A stretch of DNA of 18,361 nucleotides from Rickettsiales bacterium (GTDB lineage: Bacteria; Pseudomonadota; Alphaproteobacteria; Rickettsiales; UBA1997), in the NCBI GenBank assembly GCA_023262945.1, contig JALQXY010000159.1, forward strand, positions 1 to 18,361, read 5' to 3'. Numbering within the stretch: the first letter of the stretch is position 1; every line of letters starts with the position of its first letter. The position numbers and the translations under genes were made by a program. The notes beneath the pieces are model-generated. The model ran no database searches, was not told the origin of the DNA, and saw nothing but the letters and a program-made list of their open reading frames with translations. Below, in pieces: positions 1 to 7,550 of this stretch.

Positions 1-28
1 CTCAAAACTTGAACATGAGGCGTCGACG

Positions 29-3000
29 TCAAAAATTGGTGAGGAACAAATTTTTTATTGTTGTTGGTATGAATGATTTTATTTTTTCGGTTTCGAATTT
101 TTCTTCATTAATGCTCGACTCTTTACTGTAATAATATCTTATTCCAAATAAACCTCCTCCTTTTTCGCCGCCAGTTAATAGGCCACTAACGACATCGCCA
201 ACTATTGGTATTTTATCAATTCCAAATAAGTTGTTTATTATGAAGCCCGGTACGATCATACCTTTAAAAGAGAAGTTTTTTTGTTTAAGATCAATTTTGC
301 CGCGTGCTGTTATTCCAACTTTAAGATTATTGGCAATAAATGATTGTAGATCGATTTTGCCACTCTTTATAATAAATTCACCTCGCATATCATTGAATAT
401 TGTTTTACCCTTGTTAAAAATGGTGTCTTTTACTTGTGAAAATAAGTCGTTTTTGGCTAAATCTTTAATTTTTTTAGTTTCAAAGAACGTTATTTTATCA
501 TTTGATTTAAAATTACCTTCAATTTGATTTTTGTTATCAATAAAATGATTTTTGGCTTGAATGTCAAAATCACCATTCTCTAGCAGATTGGTTATATCAA
601 GCCCTTCGGCTAAATAGCTTATATTGGTTATTTTGCCTTTAATATCAGAATAATCATTCTGACGGTCTTGGGAAATTGTAAAATTTAAAAATTGCTCTTT
701 GTTGTAGTTTGCTTTGATTAGCCCTTGATTGCAAAAGCCGGCGCTGCAATTAATATTAATGTGCAAGTTATCTAGTTGTTTTTGATTTAATAATAATGCT
801 CTAGTTATATCAATATCAATTTTATAGTTATTTGTTCTGATTTGATCGCTATATTTAATGGGTAATTTGTACTTGACTAGACTTGCTAAATCTAGCTTTG
901 TTCCAGATAAACTATAATTAGTAAAAAAATTATTATTTTTATAATTAAAAAGATAATTATTATCTCCAAAATTATTATTTTGTAAAGATATTTTACTGAC
1001 AATGTTCTCGTTTAAGTTATAAATAATTCGTCCCGTAATTTCTGATTTAATAACTTCTCCGCCAAATTTAGACAAATCTTTTATCTTTGCTAAAGAAATA
1101 TTGTCGATAATAATATTATCATCATTAACAATTACTGAAAAATCTAAAGAAGCATTAATTTTTGGCTCTTTTTCTATAGCTAATGCTGGTATGGTAATTT
1201 TAGTATTATCAAGATTAATATTGCTGGTAAATTTTTTACTATTGCTTGGTTTTGTGGCTTTTATTTGCAGTGATCCAGACATCAACTCCGTGGATAGATC
1301 TAAAATATTTGATTCAACGTCAATCATTGCATCAGAAAGATTTAAATTGCTTGATAATGGCAATTTAACTATAACCTTGCTTTGTGCCTGGCCATTGATA
1401 AAATTTTTAATATTGTTAGTGCTTGGAGATTTGTGATTTATATATTTTAATAAATCTTCGCTATTGCCTAAAGTATTACCAGTTATTTGCAGAATATTGA
1501 TTGTTGCAAAGAAATCTTCAATAACAACATTAGCTTTAGATATTGTGCTATCAAGAAAATTGCCATCATTAATTTTGATAAACATCGATCCTTTATCAAA
1601 ATGAGCTACGCCATTAATTTTATTAATAGTTGGGAAATATTCAGAATATGATAGATCAATATCAGAAAAATTTATTTTTGCTTCTATGTTATCAAGATCA
1701 AATGTTTCTTTATTTTGGATTAATTTAAAACTTGTATAAGCGTTATCTACAATACCTTTTGAGATATGATTTTTAACCCATTTTCTAATATCTTGTCGTG
1801 GCAATGATATAGGCCAAAATCTGGCAATTTCATCACCTAAAACTTTCTTAAGGTTTATATCAAATATAAGGCTTTGTGATTTTTCTTCATTTAATCCGCT
1901 AATTAATAAAGACATTTCTAGGTCAATATCCTTAAATGTTTTTTCATTATCTTCGAGTTTACTTTCTAACTTTGTGATAATTTTTGCCAAATTAATGGCG
2001 CCCATTTGGGCGTGATAAGATCCCTGAGCTTCGAGATTAAAAAATGTTATTTCATCAGAAAAGAAGTTGGAGTAGTTAAAGCTTCCTTTCTTAGAGCTAA
2101 TTTTAAAGAATACATCATTAAGGCCAAATTTACCAATTCCAAAATTAAGATTAATATCGATTGAAGCTTTAATTTTCTCTAAAAAAGAGAATTTTTTGTT
2201 AATTATGGCAATATCATCAGCTTTAATATCTTGTACAAATAAATTACATTTGGGTTCGGCATTTTTTTTAGTAAGTACTTTGCAATCAATCTTAAAATAA
2301 ACATCAATTTCTTTTGTACTAAAATTTATATTATTGATCGAAGCTAAACTAATTGAGGAGATATTTTTGGTTATTTTAAAAGATGAGTTTTTAATATTTA
2401 TTTTATTATGAATCTGATCTACATTTTTAAAATGTAAAATAGTATTATTGAAAGAGATATCTGTAATAAAAATATTCTTTAACAGGCTTTCCTGCAATTT
2501 TTGATAAAATAAAGAAAACGCATTCTTCTTTTCTGTTTCTTTATCCTGTGAGTTGAGTATTTTATAGCTATAATCAGCTTCTATTTTTGAATCATAAATT
2601 TCAATCTTGCTAGGTTTAAAGTTAAAAAATATTAACCTTGATAACGGTGTATAAACAAATATTTTGCCAATCTCAACATTTGAAATATAATCATCTTGTT
2701 TCGATAAATCAATTTCCTTAACATTAGAAGAAGAAATAAGTAAATAGCCATTGGGCATGAATTGCACGGAGCTGCTTTTGATGATATCGCTGTAACCTGT
2801 TTTTTGATACAAAATAGCATTTATCTTATCCGTTAGTAGTGGAATATTCCTTGGTTTAAGATAGGTCAGTAACAAGAAGTAAGATAATAACAAGAAATAG
2901 ACTAATAGGCACGAAAGTATTATTTTAGTTGAAATGCCTATTTTCTTTGATAGGGGTTGATTCTTAATAGATCTAGTTACCTTTCTTTTTATAACTCTTC

Positions 3001-3037
3001 CTTTTCTTACAATTTTATTTGATTTTCTTTTAGGCAC
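29..3037 (-). CDS. AsmA/YhdP-like (DUF3971-type) large envelope protein
   Basis: A 1002-residue protein. It has a very basic N-terminal cytoplasmic stretch (residues 1-32), one transmembrane anchor at about 37-60, and then a long, presumably periplasmic body rich in alternating beta-strand-like segments. The C-terminal block at about 941-968 (KIPIVGDVVSGLLTGGEKGG followed by GLFGIRY) is the hallmark ending of AsmA-like/YhdP proteins, which usually read like KIPLIGD..GGEGEGLFA..Y. Family knowledge: AsmA-clan proteins such as YhdP and TamB span the periplasm and are implicated in phospholipid transport to, or homeostasis of, the outer membrane. The specific role here is inference. The start is GTG at 3037-3035. 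An in-frame stop lies just upstream (3046-3044), so no longer start exists, and no clear Shine-Dalgarno is seen. It is the third gene of the pssA-aroQ leftward operon, 35 bases after aroQ, which links it to a phospholipid synthesis gene. Full-length, no frameshift. Confidence 0.85.
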   Translation of the reverse strand: MPKRKSNKIVRKGRVIKRKVTRSIKNQPLSKKIGISTKIILSCLLVYFLLLSYFLLLTYLKPRNIPLLTDKINAILYQKTGYSDIIKSSSVQFMPNGYLLISSSNVKEIDLSKQDDYISNVEIGKIFVYTPLSRLIFFNFKPSKIEIYDSKIEADYSYKILNSQDKETEKKNAFSLFYQKLQESLLKNIFITDISFNNTILHFKNVDQIHNKINIKNSSFKITKNISSISLASINNINFSTKEIDVYFKIDCKVLTKKNAEPKCNLFVQDIKADDIAIINKKFSFLEKIKASIDINLNFGIGKFGLNDVFFKISSKKGSFNYSNFFSDEITFFNLEAQGSYHAQMGAINLAKIITKLESKLEDNEKTFKDIDLEMSLLISGLNEEKSQSLIFDINLKKVLGDEIARFWPISLPRQDIRKWVKNHISKGIVDNAYTSFKLIQNKETFDLDNIEAKINFSDIDLSYSEYFPTINKINGVAHFDKGSMFIKINDGNFLDSTISKANVVIEDFFATINILQITGNTLGNSEDLLKYINHKSPSTNNIKNFINGQAQSKVIVKLPLSSNLNLSDAMIDVESNILDLSTELMSGSLQIKATKPSNSKKFTSNINLDNTKITIPALAIEKEPKINASLDFSVIVNDDNIIIDNISLAKIKDLSKFGGEVIKSEITGRIIYNLNENIVSKISLQNNNFGDNNYLFNYKNNNFFTNYSLSGTKLDLASLVKYKLPIKYSDQIRTNNYKIDIDITRALLLNQKQLDNLHININCSAGFCNQGLIKANYNKEQFLNFTISQDRQNDYSDIKGKITNISYLAEGLDITNLLENGDFDIQAKNHFIDNKNQIEGNFKSNDKITFFETKKIKDLAKNDLFSQVKDTIFNKGKTIFNDMRGEFIIKSGKIDLQSFIANNLKVGITARGKIDLKQKNFSFKGMIVPGFIINNLFGIDKIPIVGDVVSGLLTGGEKGGGLFGIRYYYSKESSINEEKFETEKIKSFIPTTIKNLFLTNF

Positions 3038-3072
3038 TTTAAACTAATTTCTACCGTAACAATTAATAATAT

Positions 3073-3504
3073 CTATAATTCAAGATAGTGCAAAGCCATA
3101 TAATAGCTTTTTGCGCCAAATCCACAAACAACACCATCAACGATATCGCTTAATAATGAATGATGGCGAAATTTTTCTCTTTTATAAATATTAGAGAGGT
3201 GAATTTCAATTTTAATTTTGTGAAATAATTCTAAAGCATCACGAATAGCGATTGAGGTATGAGTATAGGCGGCAGCATTAATTATTATAGCATCAAATTT
3301 ATCAATAGCATCTTGAATGTAAGAAACAATCTCACCCTCGTCATTGGATTGCTTAAAAGATATTTGATAATCTAATTTAGATGCAATTTTATGGCATTTC
3401 TCCTCAATTTCTGACAAAGAAACGGAGCCATATATATCTTGATTTCTTTGATGTAAAAGATTTAGATTAGGGCCGTTTAATATTAAGACATTCTTTTTTA
3501 TCAT
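3073..3504 (-). CDS. aroQ: 3-dehydroquinate dehydratase, type II
   Basis: A 143-residue type II dehydroquinase, the usual family length. It dehydrates 3-dehydroquinate to 3-dehydroshikimate in the cytoplasmic shikimate pathway. The signature NGPNLNLL is at 10-17. Expected active-site positions are present: R20 and Y25 in QRNQDIYG, N76 in INAAAYTHTS, H102 and S104 in EIHLSN, and R113 in KREKFRHHS. The start is ATG at 3504-3502. The frame stays open upstream to 3594, but the extra 30 residues are not family-like and would lie inside pssA. The chosen ATG overlaps the pssA stop as ATGA, the classic coupled arrangement. Oddity: many Rickettsiales lack the shikimate pathway, so an intact AroQ is informative about this lineage. 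Function is secure from motifs; whether the whole pathway is present cannot be judged here. Confidence 0.95.
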   Translation of the reverse strand: MIKKNVLILNGPNLNLLHQRNQDIYGSVSLSEIEEKCHKIASKLDYQISFKQSNDEGEIVSYIQDAIDKFDAIIINAAAYTHTSIAIRDALELFHKIKIEIHLSNIYKREKFRHHSLLSDIVDGVVCGFGAKSYYMALHYLEL

Positions 3505-4277
3505 GACTGTTTTGAACGAATATAGATATAAGCGAAAATAGTTAAAGGTATTGATAATGTGTAAACAATGCCGATAATGGCTATTGTTAACCATGGCTTT
3601 ATCAAGAGTCCTATGATAATAGTAGTTAATATTACTAAAGTTAAATAAGCATAATCGTTACGAATAGGAATTTTTTTGATTGAAATAGTTGGAATTACGC
3701 TTGCCATAAATAAAGCTATCAAAGTAACGTAAGATAATACAAAATACGGATTGCTATAAAAACCAGCGCCAAATTCATAGGTTATAATCATCGGCAATAA
3801 AGACATTCCGGCGCCAACGGGAGCAGGTAATCCTTTAAAAAAATACTTCTCTAGAATTGGATTGGCTTCGTAATTGTTTTTTAAATCAACATTAAAGCGA
3901 GCCAATCTTATAGCAGCACAGATTGCAAAAAAAAGTACCATGGCCCAATTAAAAAATTTAACTTCATGACTGTAACTAATCCATGAATAAATTACAAATC
4001 CAGGCACCACACCAAAATTAACAAAGTCAACCAAAGAATCTAATTGAGCCCCAAAATCACTTTCCAAATTTAAAAATCGTGCTAATCTACCATCAACTCC
4101 GTCCATAAATCCAGCAAATAATAAAAATGCTGATGCTTTAAAAAAGTCACCATGAATGGCAAATCTAATTGCTGACAAAGCAATGCATAGGCTAGTCAAG
4201 GTTACTATACTTGGTAAAAAACTGATAAGAGGGGAATAGCCGTGTTTTTTTATTTTTTTTACTAAGGTTTTTGACAT
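3501..4277 (-). CDS. pssA: CDP-diacylglycerol--serine O-phosphatidyltransferase
   Basis: A 258-residue integral membrane enzyme that transfers phosphatidyl from CDP-diacylglycerol to serine, giving phosphatidylserine, the precursor of phosphatidylethanolamine. The CDP-alcohol phosphotransferase motif D-G-x2-A-R-x8-G-x3-D-x3-D is perfect: D62 G63, A66 R67, G76, D80, D84. It is followed by the PssA-typical FVNFGVVPG stretch. Several hydrophobic segments follow (about 110-128, 160-180, 183-202, 215-250). The start is ATG at 4277-4275, giving the family-typical N-terminus just before the first membrane segment. The frame extends to a TTG at 4343, but that extra 22 residues is unlike the family. 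A GAGGATC sequence lies about 20 bases upstream of the ATG, farther than a normal Shine-Dalgarno. First gene of the leftward operon; its stop overlaps the aroQ start by 4 bases. Confidence 0.95.
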   Translation of the reverse strand: MSKTLVKKIKKHGYSPLISFLPSIVTLTSLCIALSAIRFAIHGDFFKASAFLLFAGFMDGVDGRLARFLNLESDFGAQLDSLVDFVNFGVVPGFVIYSWISYSHEVKFFNWAMVLFFAICAAIRLARFNVDLKNNYEANPILEKYFFKGLPAPVGAGMSLLPMIITYEFGAGFYSNPYFVLSYVTLIALFMASVIPTISIKKIPIRNDYAYLTLVILTTIIIGLLIKPWLTIAIIGIVYTLSIPLTIFAYIYIRSKQS

Positions 4278-4605
4278 AAATTTTATAGTTATAAGATCCT
4301 CGCAAATCAATAAATTTTGAGAGAAGTGTGATACCAAATTCAATCCTTGATTGATTTTTTCATCAAAAATTATCTTTTATAAAAATAAATAAAAAATAAA
4401 AAATGAAGCTATTGATTTAATGATTATTGATTGTAGTTTTCAATTAATTTAATTAAAATTCATTATCTAAAGAAGTAATCAATAGAAAAATTGACAAGTC
4501 TTTAATTCAAAATAAATTACTTAAATCATTGATTTTAAAGGTCCTGTTATTGTTTTTTAATTTTTCATACTTGATAATGAATTGATTTAAAAGTCGATAT
4601 ATTTT
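4278..4605. promoter_or_regulatory. divergent intergenic region between pssA and tkt
   Basis: 328 bases without a gene, very AT-rich, separating two operons that point away from each other, so promoters for both should lie here. The best candidate toward tkt is TTGACA at 4491-4496 with a 16-base spacer to TAAATT at 4513-4518. Toward pssA, the minus strand carries GATTGAATTTGGTAT (4345-4331), identical over 15 bases to the bolA promoter, but followed by TATCAC, a poor -10. A 9-base inverted repeat, CTATTGATT (4409-4417) and AATCAATAG (4477-4485), is present, with unknown significance. I see no riboswitch, RNA gene or terminator. Confidence 0.5.
4491..4518 (+). promoter_or_regulatory. candidate sigma70-type promoter for the tkt operon
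   Basis: A consensus -35 TTGACA (4491-4496), a 16-base spacer and TAAATT (4513-4518; four of six -10 positions match). It would leave an untranslated leader of about 80 bases before the tkt ATG. Predicted from sequence alone; AT-rich DNA yields such matches by chance, though the perfect TTGACA is the only one in this region. Confidence 0.4.
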
Positions 4606-6711
4606 ATGAAACATAGTAAAGAACAACTTACAAGAGATTTAGCTAATTGTGTTAGATTTTTATCAATTGATGCTATACAAAAAGCTAATTCAGGTCATCC
4701 AGGGATGCCGCTAGGCATGGCAGATGTAGCAACAATTCTTTTTACTGAATTTTTAAAATACAAAGCACTTAGACCAGATTGGCTAGATCGTGATCGTTTT
4801 ATTCTTTCTGCAGGTCACGGCTCAATGCTACTTTATTCGATATTATATTTAGCTGGTTATAAAGATATAGATCTTGATGATTTGCGTGACTTTAGAAAAT
4901 TAGGTGGAAAATGCGCTGGTCATCCAGAATATGGTCATTTGAAAGCAATTGAAACAACTACAGGTCCCTTAGGTCAGGGTTTGGCCAATGCTGTTGGTAT
5001 GGCTATAGGTGAAAAGATGATGGCCAATAGAATAGGTGATGAAATTATTAATCACAAAACTTACTGCATGGTCGGTGATGGTTGTTTGATGGAGGGTATA
5101 TCGCAAGAGGCAATTTCTTTAGCTGGCCATTTGCAACTAAACAAGCTTATTGTTTTATGGGACAATAATTCAATTTCAATTGACGGTAATACAAATATTA
5201 CCACTTCAGAAAACATGAAAATGCGTTTTGAAGCTTGTAATTGGGAATTTATAAGTATTGACGGTCATAATTATGATCAAATTAGAGAGGCTTTAACTAA
5301 GGCACAAAAATCTGATAAACCTGTATTAATAGACTGTAAAACAAAAATTGGCTATGGCTCGCCAAAAACCGAAGGCACTAATAAATGTCACGGTTCTCCT
5401 CTTGGTGAAGAAGAAGTAAAAGAGGTTCGTAAGAAGCTGGGCTGGAATCACGCTAATTTTGCTATACCAACTGATTTGCATAATATGTGGCATGAAGCTG
5501 GTAAAAGGCATCGTGATACTTTTCACGATTGGGAAGCAAAATTTAATAAATTAGACCATGATAAACAAGAAGAGTTAAAAAGAATTTCAAAAAAAGAACT
5601 ACCTGAGAGTTTTGCTAAAAAACTTAATCAATTCAAGCAAAAAGTATTCTTGGATCGTGCTGAACAAGCAACTAGAGTATCTTCTAATCAAACTTTAGAA
5701 TTTCTAACTAAAGAATTGCCAGAATTGATAGGGGGATCTGCCGATTTGAGTGGATCAGTTTTAACAAAAACTAGCTCAACTAAATCTATTACTAAAGATG
5801 ATTTTTCTGGGCGCTATATTCACTATGGCGTTCGAGAGCATGCTATGGGCGCTATAATGAATGGCTTATCTTTATATGGTGGCTTTATACCTTATGGCGG
5901 TACATTCTTAGTTTTTGCCGATTACATGAAGCCAGCAATAAGACTCTCAGCCTTGATGAAGCGGCAAATATTATACATATTTACTCATGATTCTATAGGT
6001 CTTGGTGAAGATGGTCCAACTCATCAACCAGTTGAGCATTTAGCCATGCTGCGCTCAATTCCTAATTTATATGTTTTTAGACCAGCAGACTCGCAGGAAA
6101 CTGTTGGTTGTTTTGAGCAGGCTTTAAAACTCAAAGAATCACCTTCTGCAATAATTTTAACCAGGCAACAAGTATCATTTTTGCGAAGTGAGTATAAAAA
6201 AGATCAAGCTTCTTGTGGTAACGGTGCTTATATTGTTTCTGAAGCTGCATTAGATATTGAGCCAGACGTTGTACTTATTGCCAGCGGATCTGAGTTGTCA
6301 ATTGCTATTGAGGCTAAAAAACTTCTTAATAAAAATGGTTTTGCTGTAAGGGTTGTTTCGATACCTTGTTTTGAGTTATTTGAACTTCAGAACGCTTCTT
6401 ACAAAAATAAAATTTTAGGCAAAGATTCTATTTTAAGAATAGGTATTGAAGCTGGAATTTATCAGGGATGGAATCGTTATATTGGTAAAAATGGTATTTT
6501 TATAGGAATGGAAGGTTTCGGAGCTTCTGGTTCTGGTGCCGAGTTATACAAGCATTTTGGTATAACAGCTAAAGATATATGCGATAAAGCTGTTAGTGAA
6601 TTAAAATCTCGTCGCAAAAATATTATAGATAAATATAAAGATAAAGATGATATTCTTGACGAAATCGATAAAAAAGAAGAAGAATATCTAAAAGAAGAAG
6701 AGGGAGAATAA
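4606..6711 (+). CDS. tkt: transketolase with charged C-terminal extension
   Basis: A 701-residue thiamine-diphosphate enzyme that moves two-carbon ketol units between sugar phosphates in the non-oxidative pentose phosphate pathway, supplying ribose-5-P and erythrose-4-P. The N-terminal ThDP-binding domain has H31 (SGHPG), H71 (GHGS), the GDG metal/ThDP motif at 157-159 and the later DNNSISIDG. The middle pyrimidine-binding domain has the catalytic E411 in HYGVREHAMG and the substrate-binding stretch THDSIGLGEDGPTHQ beginning at T460/H461, matching E. coli numbering closely. Transketolases usually end shortly after the FGIT..DI.DKA segment. Here about 35 further residues (667-701), alternating Lys with Asp/Glu and ending in an acidic run, make it longer than the typical length of about 660. 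First gene of the rightward operon; the ATG has no evident Shine-Dalgarno. Erythrose-4-P would also feed the shikimate route of aroQ across the divergent promoter. Confidence 0.97.
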   Translation: MKHSKEQLTRDLANCVRFLSIDAIQKANSGHPGMPLGMADVATILFTEFLKYKALRPDWLDRDRFILSAGHGSMLLYSILYLAGYKDIDLDDLRDFRKLGGKCAGHPEYGHLKAIETTTGPLGQGLANAVGMAIGEKMMANRIGDEIINHKTYCMVGDGCLMEGISQEAISLAGHLQLNKLIVLWDNNSISIDGNTNITTSENMKMRFEACNWEFISIDGHNYDQIREALTKAQKSDKPVLIDCKTKIGYGSPKTEGTNKCHGSPLGEEEVKEVRKKLGWNHANFAIPTDLHNMWHEAGKRHRDTFHDWEAKFNKLDHDKQEELKRISKKELPESFAKKLNQFKQKVFLDRAEQATRVSSNQTLEFLTKELPELIGGSADLSGSVLTKTSSTKSITKDDFSGRYIHYGVREHAMGAIMNGLSLYGGFIPYGGTFLVFADYMKPAIRLSALMKRQILYIFTHDSIGLGEDGPTHQPVEHLAMLRSIPNLYVFRPADSQETVGCFEQALKLKESPSAIILTRQQVSFLRSEYKKDQASCGNGAYIVSEAALDIEPDVVLIASGSELSIAIEAKKLLNKNGFAVRVVSIPCFELFELQNASYKNKILGKDSILRIGIEAGIYQGWNRYIGKNGIFIGMEGFGASGSGAELYKHFGITAKDICDKAVSELKSRRKNIIDKYKDKDDILDEIDKKEEEYLKEEEGE

Positions 6712-6722
6712 AAATACAATCA

Positions 6723-7550
6723 ATGAAAAAGCTTTTTTTTATTTTTGTAATTATTTTTGGTTTTTATGTTCATATTGCTCATGCAAATCTTTTTGGTTAC
6801 AATTTCTCAAATAGCAGTCAAAATGAAACCCCCATATGGTCAGAAGTTTGGAATAGCAAAGCTGGATTGGGCATTTTAGAAGATAGTGCTTACAAAAATG
6901 ATTTTTACAGTTTAATAAATTTCTATCAGCCTCAGATTAATCCTCTATTATGTGGTGCCGCAACTTCAGTAATAATATTAAATGCCCTAAATTATGGCTC
7001 GATACCAAATCAAGAAGCTTCTCAGATTATCAGGCCAATAGAAATTGGAGGAGGAAATATTGAATTTCCACTTTATACTCAAGAAAACTTTTTTAACGGA
7101 AAAACTGATATAATTAAAAATCGTCACATTATTAATATGAAGATGCCGTCGGAAATTAAAAATCGTCGTAAAATTTACGATGCCGGAGTCACATTAAGTC
7201 AATTAAGAGATATATTATCCAAATCTTACAATCTAAAAGTTGAAATTAATTATGTGGAAGAAATTGATAATGAAAAAATTGATAATTTTCGTCAAAAATT
7301 AAAAGAAGTCTTGAATGATAATAAAAAATATCTATTGGCAAATTTTGATGGACAAATAATTGGTAAGAAAACTTTTGGACATATATCTCCTATAGTTGCA
7401 TTTAATGAAAAGGAGGATGCGATTTTAGTTCTTGATGTTGCTTTGCATAGAAATCAATGGTATTGGATCAATGTTAAACAATTTTTTAAATCTATGAATA
7501 GTAAAGATGGTGAAAATTATCGTGGCTATTTAGTTGTTAGTAAAAAATAA
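6723..7550 (+). CDS. exported phytochelatin-synthase-like cysteine peptidase
   Basis: A 275-residue protein with a clear signal peptide: MKK, a hydrophobic core to about residue 17, and a likely cut after AHA (residue 21). The mature part matches the phytochelatin synthase fold (papain-like, clan CA). It has Q71 six residues before the catalytic C77 in NPLLCGAATS, then ILNALN, YTQENFF at 118-124, GVTLSQL at 155-161, catalytic H220 in FGHISPI, and D238 in LVLDVALHR. The spacing and Cys-His-Asp triad agree with the family. The plant-type C-terminal Cys-rich domain is absent, as in prokaryotic homologues. Family knowledge: bacterial members mostly hydrolyse glutathione to gamma-Glu-Cys and make little phytochelatin. 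Periplasmic or secreted action on glutathione is inference. It lies 11 bases after tkt, and its TAA is immediately followed by the dnaE ATG. Confidence 0.85.
   Translation: MKKLFFIFVIIFGFYVHIAHANLFGYNFSNSSQNETPIWSEVWNSKAGLGILEDSAYKNDFYSLINFYQPQINPLLCGAATSVIILNALNYGSIPNQEASQIIRPIEIGGGNIEFPLYTQENFFNGKTDIIKNRHIINMKMPSEIKNRRKIYDAGVTLSQLRDILSKSYNLKVEINYVEEIDNEKIDNFRQKLKEVLNDNKKYLLANFDGQIIGKKTFGHISPIVAFNEKEDAILVLDVALHRNQWYWINVKQFFKSMNSKDGENYRGYLVVSKK

Noticed and set aside
231..1436. Plus-strand open frames at 231-527 and 1101-1436
   Set aside because: They lie antisense inside the well-supported AsmA-like gene, and their translations are Leu/Ile/Ser-rich shadow sequence without family features.
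3505..3594. Longer aroQ with 30 extra N-terminal residues
   Set aside because: The extra part overlaps the end of pssA and is unlike type II dehydroquinases; the ATG at 3504 gives the family N-terminus and an ATGA overlap.
4278..4343. Longer pssA starting at TTG 4343
   Set aside because: The added 22 residues are not family-like, and the ATG at 4277 gives the usual PssA beginning.
4409..4485. CTATTGATT/AATCAATAG inverted repeat upstream of tkt as an operator
   Set aside because: 9-base arms 59 bases apart in very AT-rich DNA are easily produced by chance, and no regulator gene is nearby.
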